A stretch of 51,821 nt of DNA from Lachnospiraceae bacterium (lineage in GTDB: Bacteria; Bacillota; Clostridia; Lachnospirales; Lachnospiraceae), in contig CAJTDL010000031.1 in NCBI GenBank assembly GCA_910575035.1, positions 1-51,821 on the forward strand. Reading direction: 5' to 3'. The position numbers were made by a program, and so were the translations under genes. The notes under the pieces were generated by a model. That model did not search any database, had not been told where the DNA came from, and saw only the letters and a list, made by a program, of their open reading frames with translations. Positions 38,509 to 48,315 of the stretch are shown one piece after another. How positions within the stretch are numbered: position 1 is the stretch's first letter; the number at the start of each line of letters is the position of its first letter.

Positions 38509-39129
38509 TTATCCATTCCCTTTCATCCTTTTGATTACCTTCAGCCTGATAAACTCCTCCCGCTCCTTTTCCTCCAAGGAGCCCTGAATGCTCTTTGTAA
38601 GCGCTTCGTACTTAGGGATCGTAATATTCTGCAGGGCATTGGCGCGCTTTTGCGTTTTCTTGATATTATAAGCCAGCCGATATGCGGAAGTCTCAATCTG
38701 CGCCAGCCGTATGGCCAGCTCTTTTACTTTCTCAAATTTCTGGCAGGCCTCATCCAGGGACATTTTCGTCCCATAAAAGGAATAGGTGGGCTTCAGCTCT
38801 TTTTTCTCATACTCTACCTTTGGGATTTCTGTCCCCATTACACTACGCCGCTTAATGGTGATGGAATTTTCCACTGGCACATTTTTGCTTAAGGACTCCA
38901 CCTCATGGATCCCCATCTGGATATTTGCCTTCTGCAGCGCCTGATAAGCGCTGGTAAAAGTCATGTCAATCTCCTTCTGGATATCCGTCGCCTGCCCTAT
39001 CAATTCCATCAATTCACGGATCAGGATATTCCGCTTCTTATCCATCAGCTCATAGCCCTGCTTTGCCAGGGCAAGGGAGTTTTTGGCAAGTATTAAATTT
39101 CCTTTTGTTGGAAATGTATTCGGATCCAT
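38509..39129 (-). CDS. ntpD: V/A-type ATP synthase subunit D
   Basis: A 206-residue central-stalk subunit, a long antiparallel coiled coil that turns inside the A3B3 ring. Family signs: PTKGNLILAKNSLALAKQGYELMDKKRNIL at the N-terminus (given here as its parts PTKGNLILAK and GYELMDKKRNIL), and RRANALQNI-like KKTQKRANALQNITIPKY near the C-terminus. The start at 39129 (MDPNTF) is favoured, with GGGAG 5 nt before; a GTG at 39141 is possible. Upstream is the metallophosphoesterase, downstream MoxR. Confidence 0.95.
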   Translation of the reverse strand: MDPNTFPTKGNLILAKNSLALAKQGYELMDKKRNILIRELMELIGQATDIQKEIDMTFTSAYQALQKANIQMGIHEVESLSKNVPVENSITIKRRSVMGTEIPKVEYEKKELKPTYSFYGTKMSLDEACQKFEKVKELAIRLAQIETSAYRLAYNIKKTQKRANALQNITIPKYEALTKSIQGSLEEKEREEFIRLKVIKRMKGNG

Positions 39130-39169
39130 CCGTTCTCCCACTCCTTTCTATCCGCTGCTTCCAGGGCCT

Positions 39170-40270
39170 TTATTTTCCATCTACTGTGACAATTCCCATG
39201 CTCCCTGTATATGCAGGCGAAAACACATGCTGAAGTATACCTTTGGCCAGCTTCCCTTCCCAAGAGAAATGCAAATGCCCTCCCAGCACGGCCTTTACGG
39301 GGCTTTTCTTCCCGTATACCAGCTTCAGGAATTTCCGGGTATATTGATTGGGTTTGTAGTAACATCCTTTTCCCCATACCAGGGCACGGCTCTGCCAGGC
39401 TTCCTTCGACGCCTTCTCCAGGCTGGTGTCCACAAGGGAATTTAACGGCACATGGGTCAGCAGGATCACTGGCTTTTCTTTTGCAAAAATCTTCTGGATC
39501 TGCTTTAACTGTTTTTTGGAGATCTGCTTTGTGCTGTCATTAATTCCTACAATGCACAAATCCTCAAATTCCAACAGGGAAATCCCAGGATACCCATCCA
39601 TAGACTGATGGAGCCGCTTCATCTTCTTTTTGCTCAGCCCCCTGCAGTGGAAAGGCTCGTAATCATGGTCTGCCCTTACATACACCACAGGCGCTTTGAT
39701 TTTTTTTATCCCCCTTTTTAAGCATTTCAGATTAGACGTAGAGGCATAATCCACCATATCCCCTCCCAGCAAAACAGCATCCACATCCAGGGAATTGATA
39801 AAATCCGGCAGTTTCTTCCAAAGCCTTGCGGAATACATTCCCTTTTCCGTGCAAAACAGCTCACGCCGCGCCCGCACCTCCTCTAAGCTCTCTGTTGAAA
39901 CCTCTTTATTTTCTACCAGGATATGCAAGTCAGAGAGAAAGACAAACTTATAACGTTTTTTCAGCCCTGGTATCCGGATGTCTACTTTTTCTTCCTTTAG
40001 TCCCAGAACCTTTTTTTCTTTATCTTTATTTTTCTTTTTTTTATTATTTTTCTTTTTACTATTATGTTTCTTCTTTTCTTTTTTCCCTTTCTTCCCCTCT
40101 GCCCTAACCTCTTTTACCTTTCCATTCCTGGCAGGCTGCATCTGCCCTCCCCACTGCCAGGCAGCCACACCACAAGCAAGGATACAAAACACCAATATCT
40201 GCAGTACCCGCCTTTTCCGTGAAACATTCCAAAAGCCCCCTACATCCTGCAAATCTTTTTTGTGAGCCAT
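39170..40270 (-). CDS. Membrane-anchored metallophosphoesterase with Lys-rich linker
   Basis: A 366-residue calcineurin-type metallophosphoesterase placed between V-ATPase subunits B and D. N-terminal membrane helix (about 20-40), then about 35 residues almost entirely of Lys, Asn, Glu and Gly (about 58-92), then the catalytic domain: SDLHI, GGDMVDY, RADHDY in place of the usual GNHE/GNHD, LLTHVPL and GGHLHFSW. The order and five blocks match the YkuE/UDP-diacylglucosamine-phosphatase-like group, outside-facing here. The start is uncertain: ATG 40285 touches the AAGGAG box with no spacing, so 40270 is preferred. Substrate unknown. It lies 57-72 bp past subunit B and 40 bp before subunit D. 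Confidence 0.85.
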   Translation of the reverse strand: MAHKKDLQDVGGFWNVSRKRRVLQILVFCILACGVAAWQWGGQMQPARNGKVKEVRAEGKKGKKEKKKHNSKKKNNKKKKNKDKEKKVLGLKEEKVDIRIPGLKKRYKFVFLSDLHILVENKEVSTESLEEVRARRELFCTEKGMYSARLWKKLPDFINSLDVDAVLLGGDMVDYASTSNLKCLKRGIKKIKAPVVYVRADHDYEPFHCRGLSKKKMKRLHQSMDGYPGISLLEFEDLCIVGINDSTKQISKKQLKQIQKIFAKEKPVILLTHVPLNSLVDTSLEKASKEAWQSRALVWGKGCYYKPNQYTRKFLKLVYGKKSPVKAVLGGHLHFSWEGKLAKGILQHVFSPAYTGSMGIVTVDGK

Positions 40271-40341
40271 AATACTTTTCCACATCTCCTTACTTATGCT
40301 GCCCCATTTTCCCGCAAACGAAATCCACTCCCATCCCCGGG

Positions 40342-41712
40342 TCAGGTATAATACTTCGCTAAAATCTTTGTATCAATCCGATCCAGCTCTTCCTTTGGCA
40401 AAATATGCAGAAGTTCCCAGCCAATATCCAGCGTCTGCTCAATGGTGCGGTTCTCATCTGCCCCCTGAGCCACAAATTCCTGCTCAAACCGTGCCCCAAA
40501 CTGCAGGTACTTTTTATCTGTCCCTGACAGCTCATCCTCTCCGATGACACTGGCCAGGTCACGGGCTTCCCCCACCCTTGCATAAGAGGAAAACAGCTGG
40601 TTTGCCAGATCCTGATGGTCTTCCCTGGTATACTGCGCCCCGATCCCATCCTTCATCAGGCGGGAAAGGGAGGGCAGCACATTGATGGGCGGATAGACGT
40701 TTTTCTGATGCAGCGCCCGCTCCAATACGATCTGCCCCTCTGTTATATATCCGGTCAGATCTGGGATGGGATGGGTAATGTCGTCATTCGGCATGGTCAA
40801 AATAGGGATCTGGGTCACGCTCCCTTCCTTCCCCTGCACAATCCCGGCACGCTCATACAGCGCCGCCAGCTCACTGTACAAATACCCTGGATATCCCTTC
40901 CGGCTTGGAATCTCCCCTTTGGAAGCAGACACCTCACGCATCGCCTCCGCAAAGGAAGTCATGTCCGTCAGGATTACCAAAATATGCATCCCCTTCTCAA
41001 AAGCCAGGTATTCTGCCGCCGTCAGCGCCACCTTCGGCGTGATCAGGCGCTCTGCTACCGGGTCGTTGGACAGGTTCAAAAACATAGCCACATGGGAGCT
41101 GACCCCACTGTCCTCAAACCTCCTGCGGAAAAATTCCGCCACATCATATTTTACGCCCATAGCCGCAAATACAATCCCAAACTGTTCCTTTGATTCTTCC
41201 CCCAGGGACGCCTGTTCCACGATCTGCGCCGCAAGCTGGTCATGGGGCAGCCCATTCCCTGAAAATATCGGCAGTTTCTGCCCCCGGATCAAGGTAGTTA
41301 ACGCATCTATGGCAGAAATCCCTGTCTGAATATAATTCCTGGGATATTCCCGCATACAGGGATTCAATGGCAGCCCATTCACATCCCGCACCGCCTCTGG
41401 CTTAATCCTGCCCAGGCCATCTACAGGCTCCCCCAGCCCATTAAAGGTCCGCCCCAGTATTTCCAAAGACAGCCCAATCTCCATGGGATGGCCGCTCAGC
41501 CTGGTATGCGTATTTTTCAAAGACATTTCGTCTGTATTGTCAAACACCTGTATGACAGCCTTATCCTCCTCCACTGCCACAATCTTGCCTTTTTTGCGCT
41601 TTTTGCCCCCTACCACAAATTCCACCACTTCTTCGTAAAAGGCATCCCGCACTCCTTCCAGCACAATCAAAGGGCCGTTGATCTCACTTAACCCTAAATA
41701 CTCAATTGACAT
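40342..41712 (-). CDS. ntpB: V/A-type ATP synthase subunit B
   Basis: A 456-residue non-catalytic nucleotide-binding-like subunit of the A3B3 head. Family signs: [43 protein letters not shown] with no complete Walker A (as expected for B), [25 protein letters not shown] and the ERAGI motif. AGGAGGG precedes ATG 41712, 10 nt after the stop of subunit A. Normal length. Confidence 0.97.
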   Translation of the reverse strand: MSIEYLGLSEINGPLIVLEGVRDAFYEEVVEFVVGGKKRKKGKIVAVEEDKAVIQVFDNTDEMSLKNTHTRLSGHPMEIGLSLEILGRTFNGLGEPVDGLGRIKPEAVRDVNGLPLNPCMREYPRNYIQTGISAIDALTTLIRGQKLPIFSGNGLPHDQLAAQIVEQASLGEESKEQFGIVFAAMGVKYDVAEFFRRRFEDSGVSSHVAMFLNLSNDPVAERLITPKVALTAAEYLAFEKGMHILVILTDMTSFAEAMREVSASKGEIPSRKGYPGYLYSELAALYERAGIVQGKEGSVTQIPILTMPNDDITHPIPDLTGYITEGQIVLERALHQKNVYPPINVLPSLSRLMKDGIGAQYTREDHQDLANQLFSSYARVGEARDLASVIGEDELSGTDKKYLQFGARFEQEFVAQGADENRTIEQTLDIGWELLHILPKEELDRIDTKILAKYYT

Positions 41713-41722
41713 ATCCGCCCTC

Positions 41723-43489
41723 CTATGCATTGGTTTCCAGCAGCTTTTGATAAAAATCATCTATACTCTGATGATACTCGTCAAATTTATACAATTCCTT
41801 ATTTGCCACATCATACTTAATGGCAATGACTTTCTCAAAAATCTGGTCTTCCTTCAGCAGCGCCATTGGCATCCCCATTTCCACCAGCTTCCTGCATTTT
41901 TCATACAGGTATAAAATCACCTTCATCATCTGCAGCTGCTTTTCAATGGGCACAAAGGTATCCTCCTGATGGAATGCATTCTGCTGCAAAAAACCCAGCC
42001 GGATCACCCTGGCAATCTCTAAGATCAGCTTCTGGTCATCAGGCAGCACGTCGCTTCCAATCAGCTTTACAATCTCATTCAGCCTGCTCTCCGTAGTCAA
42101 AATATGCAAAAGCTCATTCCGGCAGGCAACAAAATCCGTCCCTGCATTGGCAACATACCATCCTTCCAGGTCATGCAGATACTCTGTATAGCTGGTCAGC
42201 CAGTTAATGGCCGGATAATGCCTGGCATAGGCCAGAGACTTATCCAGCGCCAAAAAGCACCGCACAAACCGCTTGGTATTCTGGGTCACCGGCTCAGAAA
42301 AATCCCCGCCCTGCGGGGAAACTGCTCCGATAATGGTCACGCTGCCGTCTGTGCCATTTAAATTCTCCACATACCCTGCCCGCTCATAAAAGGCGGACAG
42401 CCTGGAAGCCAGATAAGCCGGAAACCCTTCCTCTGCTGGCATTTCCTCCAGCCTGCCAGAAAGCTCCCGCAAAGCCTCCGCCCAACGGGATGTGGAGTCT
42501 GCCATAATGGCCACATGATAACCCATGTCCCGATAATATTCCGCTAAGGTAAGCCCCGTATAAATACTGGCCTCCCTGGCTGCCACCGGCATATTTGAGG
42601 TATTAGCGATCAGCGCAGTCCGGTCCATCAGCAAATTTCCTGTCTTGGGATCCACCAGCTGGGAAAACTCCTCCAGCACATTTGTCATCTCATTCCCCCG
42701 CTCCCCACAGCCAATATAAATAATAATGTCCGCATCTGACCACTTGGCCAGCTGGTGCTGCGTCATGGTCTTGCCTGTCCCAAACCCGCCTGGTATGGCA
42801 GCCGTCCCTCCTTTCGCAATGGGAAATAAGGTATCTAAAATACGCTGCCCCGTCACCAGCAGGCGGTCTGCTGGAAAACGCCTCTGTATGGGCCTTGGGA
42901 TCCGAATGGGCCACTGCTGTGTCATGGTCAATTCCTTTTCTTCCCCTGTTTTGGTACGGACTACTGCCAAGGCCTCATCAATGGTATATGCCCCATCCTC
43001 TGCCGCCCACAGGACTGCCCCCTCCACCTCAGGGGGCGCCATCACTTTATGGAGGATTGCCGGCGTTTCCGGCACTTCGGCAATCACCATCCCGCCGCTC
43101 ACAGTATCCCCTTCCTTTATCATGATCCGCGCCTGCCACTTTTTCTGCCTGTCCAGCAGATCCACGTTTACCCCCCTTGGGATAAATGCCCCGGACTGTT
43201 CCCCAATCAGCTGCAGGGGCCTTTCAATCCCATCAAAAATATTTGTGATAATCCCCGGCGCAAGGGTTACGCTGATAGCCTTACCTGCCCCCTCCACCAA
43301 CTCTCCCGGATGCAGCCCTGTCGTCTCCTCAAACACCTGTATGGTAGTCTGAGCCTTTGTCAGCCCAATCACTTCCCCCACCAACCGTTTCTCCCCCACA
43401 TAGACCATCTCTGACATGGTAAATCCCAGATTTCCCTTTATGGTGACAATCGGCCCATTGATCCCAAATATAGTTCCCGTCACACTCAT
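41723..43489 (-). CDS. ntpA: V/A-type ATP synthase catalytic subunit A
   Basis: A 588-residue catalytic subunit that hydrolyses or makes ATP. Walker A GGFGTGKT (234-241), Walker B region with [17 protein letters not shown], [10 protein letters not shown], and the A-specific non-homologous region (about 110-200). The usual GPFGSGKT reads GGFGTGKT, both changes being conservative. ATG 43489 overlaps the subunit E stop by four bases (ATGA). Full length. Confidence 0.98.
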   Translation of the reverse strand: MSVTGTIFGINGPIVTIKGNLGFTMSEMVYVGEKRLVGEVIGLTKAQTTIQVFEETTGLHPGELVEGAGKAISVTLAPGIITNIFDGIERPLQLIGEQSGAFIPRGVNVDLLDRQKKWQARIMIKEGDTVSGGMVIAEVPETPAILHKVMAPPEVEGAVLWAAEDGAYTIDEALAVVRTKTGEEKELTMTQQWPIRIPRPIQRRFPADRLLVTGQRILDTLFPIAKGGTAAIPGGFGTGKTMTQHQLAKWSDADIIIYIGCGERGNEMTNVLEEFSQLVDPKTGNLLMDRTALIANTSNMPVAAREASIYTGLTLAEYYRDMGYHVAIMADSTSRWAEALRELSGRLEEMPAEEGFPAYLASRLSAFYERAGYVENLNGTDGSVTIIGAVSPQGGDFSEPVTQNTKRFVRCFLALDKSLAYARHYPAINWLTSYTEYLHDLEGWYVANAGTDFVACRNELLHILTTESRLNEIVKLIGSDVLPDDQKLILEIARVIRLGFLQQNAFHQEDTFVPIEKQLQMMKVILYLYEKCRKLVEMGMPMALLKEDQIFEKVIAIKYDVANKELYKFDEYHQSIDDFYQKLLETNA

Positions 43490-44046
43490 AGATAGGCCTC
43501 CTCCTGCTCTAATTTTGTCACAAAGGATTCGTCGATCAAAATATTCCTGGAACGGATCACTGCCCGTACCCCGCCGCCAAAATCCATGGCGCTGACCGTC
43601 AGCTCTGTGCCCGTCTTTATTTCCAGCGCTTCTTTTTTATCTGCATCAGAAGGATTGATATATATGATAACCTCCTCTTCCCCAGCCACCTTTTTGGCCA
43701 TCTGGATCTTGGAGGTCAGATATTCCTGATAGCCCTCTGTTGCCTGATATTCCTCCAGCAGGCGTTTCACCTGCCCTAACAGCTTATCCTTCCACTCCCG
43801 CTTGCAATTGTCCACAAGGCGTTTTTGCCGAAGCACTTCCCTGGAAATCTCCTGATTGGCCTGCCTGCGGATTTTCGCTTCCTCCACCTGGAATTTATGC
43901 TCTGTTTCTGCCTGCCTTTTTTTGCGGAACGCTTCCAGCTTCCTGTCACAGGAACTTTGGAAATCCCGCAGGGATGTCTCGCTCTCATTATTTGCCACCT
44001 CAATGGTAAATTTACGGAACACCTCCATCTTTTCCTTTATTTTCAT
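43486..44046 (-). CDS. ntpE: V/A-type ATP synthase subunit E
   Basis: A 186-residue peripheral-stalk subunit, a long charged helix (about 1-105, rich in Lys, Glu and Arg) followed by a small alpha/beta C-terminal domain with GGGVRAVIRSRNILIDESF, typical of this subunit. GGAGG stands before ATG 44046. Located between subunits F and A. Confidence 0.92.
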   Translation of the reverse strand: MKIKEKMEVFRKFTIEVANNESETSLRDFQSSCDRKLEAFRKKRQAETEHKFQVEEAKIRRQANQEISREVLRQKRLVDNCKREWKDKLLGQVKRLLEEYQATEGYQEYLTSKIQMAKKVAGEEEVIIYINPSDADKKEALEIKTGTELTVSAMDFGGGVRAVIRSRNILIDESFVTKLEQEEAYL

Positions 44047-44078
44047 GCTTTCCTCCGTTTTATGCGCTTTGGGCGCCC

Positions 44079-44387
44079 CTAAAGCTTCAGCCCGATCGCC
44101 TCACTGACATAATCCGTAATAAAATTTTCCTTCCTCCCCGTCCCATGTCGGTCTGGTATCTCAATCAGCAACGGGATTCGCCGGTTCAGCTTCACATGAT
44201 CAATCAAATCCGGGAATTCCCGCCCAAATTTCTCTGTCAGTAGCACAATCCCCACATCCTTATCCTTGATCACTGCATCCAGCGCTTCCTTCAATTCCTG
44301 GCGCTCATGCACCACCACCCCTTCCACTCCCGCCAGTCGCATCCCCGTATAGGTATCTTTATTATCACTAATCAGAAACATTTTCAT
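44079..44387 (-). CDS. V/A-type ATP synthase subunit F
   Basis: A 102-residue alpha/beta protein of the central stalk. Signs: MKMFLISDNKDTYTGMRLAG and VGIVLLTEKFG, ending in an IGLKL tail. Named ntpG or atpF in different schemes, so no symbol is given. AAGGAG lies before ATG 44387. Confidence 0.92.
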   Translation of the reverse strand: MKMFLISDNKDTYTGMRLAGVEGVVVHERQELKEALDAVIKDKDVGIVLLTEKFGREFPDLIDHVKLNRRIPLLIEIPDRHGTGRKENFITDYVSEAIGLKL

Positions 44388-44406
44388 CTCTTACGCGATC
44401 TCCTTC

Positions 44407-44829
44407 CTATCCCAGGATTGAGAAGGAAATCAGCAATCCATACAATGCAATTGATTCTGCCAGGGCCACGAAGATCAGAGCCTTACCCATAATACTGGAA
44501 TCCTCGCTCAAAGCCCCTAAGGCTGCGCTGGCCGCACTGGCCACTGCAATTCCTGCGCCAATACATGCAATCCCCGTAGACAATGCCGCCGCCATATAAC
44601 GCCATCCGTCCACACTGGAAGCCGCTGCCTCTGCAGCATCTCCCGCTGCCTGCACATTTCCGCTGAACAGCAAAATATCCGCCACCAGCAATGTGCCAAA
44701 GAAAAAGAACAAATTGCATCCCAACGCTGCCTTAAAGCCGCCTTCTTTCCGCTTACTCAACAAAAACCCGCCTACTGGTATAATGATACTGCATAATAAG
44801 ATCACCGCTAAAATTATTTTCGTTGCCAT
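44407..44829 (-). CDS. ntpK: V/A-type ATP synthase subunit K (membrane ring)
   Basis: A 140-residue, four-helix proteolipid of the rotor ring. Helices about 4-24, 33-55, 78-104 and 115-138. The ion-binding Glu is in FVALAESIALYG (helix 4); the second copy of the site, in the first hairpin, has no acidic residue, as in clostridial K subunits with one site per four helices. The Gln known from Na+ rings (GxGQ) is not obvious in IGAGIAVASAAS, while E-S is present, so proton or sodium coupling cannot be decided. AGGAGG precedes ATG 44829. Confidence 0.93.
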   Translation of the reverse strand: MATKIILAVILLCSIIIPVGGFLLSKRKEGGFKAALGCNLFFFFGTLLVADILLFSGNVQAAGDAAEAAASSVDGWRYMAAALSTGIACIGAGIAVASAASAALGALSEDSSIMGKALIFVALAESIALYGLLISFSILG

Positions 44830-44914
44830 CCTTCTTTCCTCCTAACGCCAATTTACGTTTTCATCTATCACAAACTGCATCTTCCCAAACTGCATCTTCC
44901 CAAACTTCCTGCCC

Positions 44915-46822
44915 CTAACCCTTCTTATCCCGAAAGGCCACAAAGGGCTTTCCTGTACCAGAATAAAAGCGGCTGAACATCTCATAATATTCCAAACGGA
45001 GCACCTGAATCCCCACGATCAGCCCTTCTAAGCCTGCCACCAAGGCATTTCCCAATATAATGACAAACCAGTTCGGATTCCCTTTTTCCAGGCCTGCCAG
45101 AGTCATTACCACGCCCATCATACCGGCATGGCTCAAGGCAAACGCCCCTACACGCACAAAGGAAATCGTGTTGGTCGCATAGCTCAATAGCACATCAAAG
45201 CCCTCCACCAATGCTTCTACAAAGAACATCACCTTGCTGCCCTCTGGAAAAATTTTCTCCTTCCTTTCCAGCAGACGGCTTAAGGGCTCCTTCAGCAAAA
45301 CCGCCAGCAGAGGGATCCCCACAGCTGCCACAGTCAATGCAGCCGCAGGAAGGGCATGTCCTGTAAGAAAAAGCAAAGCGCATACCACTACAAAACCATA
45401 GCACGCCAAGCCTGCCAGCCCGCTCTGGTGAAACAGCAGACGCCCATAATCCCTGGCCCGGACAGCGTTGACCATGTTCAGTGCCATGGCGATCAAAATC
45501 AATGCCGCGCCAAAGCCAATGGCAATCATCAGCGTTGTCATAATGTCCTCATTGGGCTTCATCCACAATGCCGGAATGGCCTCCTCAAAGCCAAACAGGC
45601 TGCCATACAAAACGCCAAAGGCCACAGACCAGACGCCTGCCACTGCAATGATTCCGGCAAGCCGCATTTTCTTATATTTGTAAAGCAATGCCCCGCCAAC
45701 CAGCAAGATTGCGCCCTGCCCTACGTCTCCGAACATAATGCCAAACATCAGGGTATAAGTCAGCGCCACAAACAGTGTGGGATCCATCTCATGGTAGGCA
45801 GGCAGGCCATACATTTCCACAAACAGCTCAAAAGGCCTTAAAATCCAGGGATTCTTCAGCTTAGTGGGGGGCTTGGCTGCCACATCATCGCCTGGCTCCT
45901 GCTCCACCCAGTTGATCTGCTCATCCATTGCCATATCACGCTCCAGCTTTGCGGCGTCCTTTGCCGCCATCCAGCCATATAGGATATACTGTTCCCCTCC
46001 TTTGTCTTTGGGTTGGGTACAGGCTGCGTATTTTCGGATATCAAAATTACGGCAATAATTATCCAGGCATCCGCAAGCCGCCAGGATCTCCTGCTCCCTG
46101 CCCTTTATGGTTTCCACAGCCTGCATTTGGAGCCGTTCCCGCTCTTTTTCATAGCCAGCCAGCCTTTCCTTGGCCTTATCAAAGGCCTTCCTTGGAGTAT
46201 CCTCCAAATCCTCTGGTATCTGGATCTCCTCAAATTGGAAGGACGCATAAACCGCCTCTAATTCCACCCGATGGGTATGGGGCACAAAGTACACCCCCCA
46301 GACATATTCCTTGTCATTGTTGCATTCATAGAACAGAGTATAAGGATTCTGGTATACATACTGCTCCAGCTTATGGAAATTTTCCACCCGAATCCTCCCA
46401 AACTGGAAATCAATAAAATGGAAATCCCGCAGCTTGCAAATCTCAAAGTCCAAGTCCAGAAACGGGGCAATCTGCACCATCCATTCCTTGATCTGGCGCA
46501 GCTTCTCTTGGATTCCTTCCTGCTGCCCCGCCACCTCTGACAGCTCCCTATGGACAGAAAGGATGATCTCCTTTGCCTGTTCCGTCGTCACTTCCAAATC
46601 CGTCTTTTTGGAAGCGTCTAAGTATTGCTTTAGCTCTTCTCCCTTCTGAAAGGCCTCTTTGTACAAATTCGCCTCCACAAAAGGCCGCACATTCTTCAAA
46701 TTATTCAAGCTCGTCATTGCATTTTCAAAATGAATCTCATATTTATTCAAATACTGATTCACCACCCGGTCAATATCGCCCTTCGGGCCGGTGATGTGCA
46801 ACAACTTCATTTTCTCAACCAA
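44915..46822 (-). CDS. ntpI: V/A-type ATP synthase subunit I
   Basis: The stator/ion-channel subunit (a-subunit analogue), about 635 residues: a soluble N-terminal half (to about 330) and seven to eight membrane helices. Signs: VEKMKLLHITGPKGD at the N-terminus, TLMFGIMFGDVGQGAILLVGG and YATNTISFVRVGAFALSHAG with the Arg essential for ion passage. The start is uncertain. The ATG at 46837 has no good box. A TTG at 46822 has GGAGGAAG 8 nt upstream and gives the usual LVEKMKLL opening, so I chose it. Repeat copy D is inserted 24-32 bp before these starts. Confidence 0.93.
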   Translation of the reverse strand: MVEKMKLLHITGPKGDIDRVVNQYLNKYEIHFENAMTSLNNLKNVRPFVEANLYKEAFQKGEELKQYLDASKKTDLEVTTEQAKEIILSVHRELSEVAGQQEGIQEKLRQIKEWMVQIAPFLDLDFEICKLRDFHFIDFQFGRIRVENFHKLEQYVYQNPYTLFYECNNDKEYVWGVYFVPHTHRVELEAVYASFQFEEIQIPEDLEDTPRKAFDKAKERLAGYEKERERLQMQAVETIKGREQEILAACGCLDNYCRNFDIRKYAACTQPKDKGGEQYILYGWMAAKDAAKLERDMAMDEQINWVEQEPGDDVAAKPPTKLKNPWILRPFELFVEMYGLPAYHEMDPTLFVALTYTLMFGIMFGDVGQGAILLVGGALLYKYKKMRLAGIIAVAGVWSVAFGVLYGSLFGFEEAIPALWMKPNEDIMTTLMIAIGFGAALILIAMALNMVNAVRARDYGRLLFHQSGLAGLACYGFVVVCALLFLTGHALPAAALTVAAVGIPLLAVLLKEPLSRLLERKEKIFPEGSKVMFFVEALVEGFDVLLSYATNTISFVRVGAFALSHAGMMGVVMTLAGLEKGNPNWFVIILGNALVAGLEGLIVGIQVLRLEYYEMFSRFYSGTGKPFVAFRDKKG

Positions 46823-46845
46823 GTCCGCTTCCTCCATTTCCCTGC

Positions 46846-47006
46846 AAGAAATTGTTACTATTCACGGCCTGGGGGCCGCTCATAGCAACAATTCAGGGCG
46901 ATATTTAAGGTTTTGCTTCGCAAAAATCGCCCCTCACTCCTGAATCATGTTCTCACGGAATGCGCAGTTCAGCGCATTCCTGAGCCATGAATAGTAACAA
47001 GAAATT
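46846..47006. repeat. MITE-like element, copy D (complete, with target duplication)
   Basis: The element (46854-46998, 145 bp) begins GTTACTATTCAcGG and ends in the complement of GTTACTATTCAtGG, a 14-bp terminal repeat with one mismatch. It is bounded by a perfect 8-bp duplication, AAGAAATT (46846-46853 and 46999-47006). Inside are further hairpins: GGAATGCGC/GCGCATTCC (9 bp perfect) and GGGCGAT/ATCGCCC around TTTTGC/GCAAAA. No ORF is present. It lies between subunits C and I, so it is transcribed with the operon. Related copies: 23645, 33299, 37411. Confidence 0.85.
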
Positions 47007-47069
47007 CCTTTACAGCTTCTTACCGCATGATGATAGCCGCCTTCTGGCCCATTGCCCATGAAAGCCGAT

Positions 47070-47894
47070 TTATGGCAAGATCAGCTTCCGTATATCCCTA
47101 GCTGGAACCTGATAGCGAATGCCCTCTAAGGCAGTGGTCAGATGCTCAATCTCCTGCTCCTTTTTGTAAAAATAATAAAACACAGGCGCCATAGACGCAG
47201 GATATTTCCTGCAGGCCTGCCGATACATTTTCTGCATAACATACCGATAGGAAACCTCATCCTGCATGCTGACCAGAGAATCCCTGCCTTTAAAATAAGC
47301 CGTATTCCCCAGAATTTTCAAAAATTCCTCTATCTGCCCTGCTTCCAGCAGCCTTTTCTGCTCTGCCTTTTTAATCTTATAGAAAGCAGGAATCAATATT
47401 TTGGCAGTTTCCTCTGGTGCCTCATGGAAAAACATTTTGCTCCGGTACATCCACATAATGTTCAGCCAGTCAATCTGCGTCCCAAACACCTCCCGAAGCA
47501 CCAGGCGCATTTTTTTGCCAGGAAATGCCCCAACTGCCTCCCAGGCCTTCTCAAAATAGCCATCCTCAATTTGGGGAATAGCGTCCTTATATTGCAGCTG
47601 CCCATAATACAGCTCCATTGCCTGCTTCTGCTCACGGTTCCCAAACTTATATAATTTCTGGTAATCCTCCAGGATAGAATTATGGATCAGCGCTTCCACC
47701 TGTCCCCGGTGCTGGATTTCCTCATGGCCGCCATAAATCTTCCCATAACTTTCCTGCTCCCGCAAAAAACCAATAGTCTCTGCCACCGTCTGAAATTCCA
47801 TGATCCGCTCAAAATCTTCCTGTTTCAGCAGCCTGCCATGCATCGCCCTGGCTTTTGTAACCAGGCCGCTGTACTGCAACAATTCTCCTGCCAT
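47070..47894 (-). CDS. ntpC: V/A-type ATP synthase subunit C
   Basis: A 274-residue all-helical subunit that links the central stalk to the rotor ring. Signs: GLVTKARAMHGRLL, IDWLNIMWMYRSK, and a hydrophobic helical C-terminal half. It is shorter than the usual 320-350 residues but the frame is intact. GAGGG lies before ATG 47894. It stands between the G/H-type and I subunit genes. Confidence 0.88.
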   Translation of the reverse strand: MAGELLQYSGLVTKARAMHGRLLKQEDFERIMEFQTVAETIGFLREQESYGKIYGGHEEIQHRGQVEALIHNSILEDYQKLYKFGNREQKQAMELYYGQLQYKDAIPQIEDGYFEKAWEAVGAFPGKKMRLVLREVFGTQIDWLNIMWMYRSKMFFHEAPEETAKILIPAFYKIKKAEQKRLLEAGQIEEFLKILGNTAYFKGRDSLVSMQDEVSYRYVMQKMYRQACRKYPASMAPVFYYFYKKEQEIEHLTTALEGIRYQVPARDIRKLILP

Positions 47895-48003
47895 TGCTTA
47901 TCCCTCTGCTACTTTCCAACTATTTCCGGCATACCCGCCCCTTCCGCCATGACTGCATTTCCGGCATATGATCCTTCTGGCACAGGCAATGCCTTTGCTA
48001 TTT

Positions 48004-48315
48004 TCATAGTTCCGTTATCCTTTCCACAATCTCCTGGGCAAAGCGATTCAGGTTCTTCTGGTAACTCTCATTAAGCGCCTTGATCTGCCGCTGGCTTTGC
48101 TGGGTAAGCTGGGCAATCTCCTCTGCTTTCTGTTCCTCCAGCTGAGAACGCAGGATGGTAAGCCTTCCTTCCATCTCCGCCTTCAGCTCCGCTGCCGCCT
48201 GCTCCCTTTTCCTGTGGTATCCCTCAGAAATCTCCTGGCGGCGCATATTGGATTCCTCCATAATCTTCCCAGCCTGCTCCTCAATCTCATAAAGCCCCAT
48301 AATCACTTCATTCAT
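48004..48315 (-). CDS. V-ATPase subunit G/H-like coiled-coil (peripheral stalk)
   Basis: A 103-residue, almost wholly helical, charged protein (EIEEQAGKIMEESNMRRQEIS, then Glu/Gln-rich heptads), as expected for the stalk partner of subunit E (subunit G/H, ntpF in Enterococcus). The ATG at 48315 overlaps the stop of the upstream gene (ATGA) and follows AGGAGG. The longer open frame is the tandem repeat of the upstream gene in another frame and is not part of this protein. Confidence 0.85.
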   Translation of the reverse strand: MNEVIMGLYEIEEQAGKIMEESNMRRQEISEGYHRKREQAAAELKAEMEGRLTILRSQLEEQKAEEIAQLTQQSQRQIKALNESYQKNLNRFAQEIVERITEL

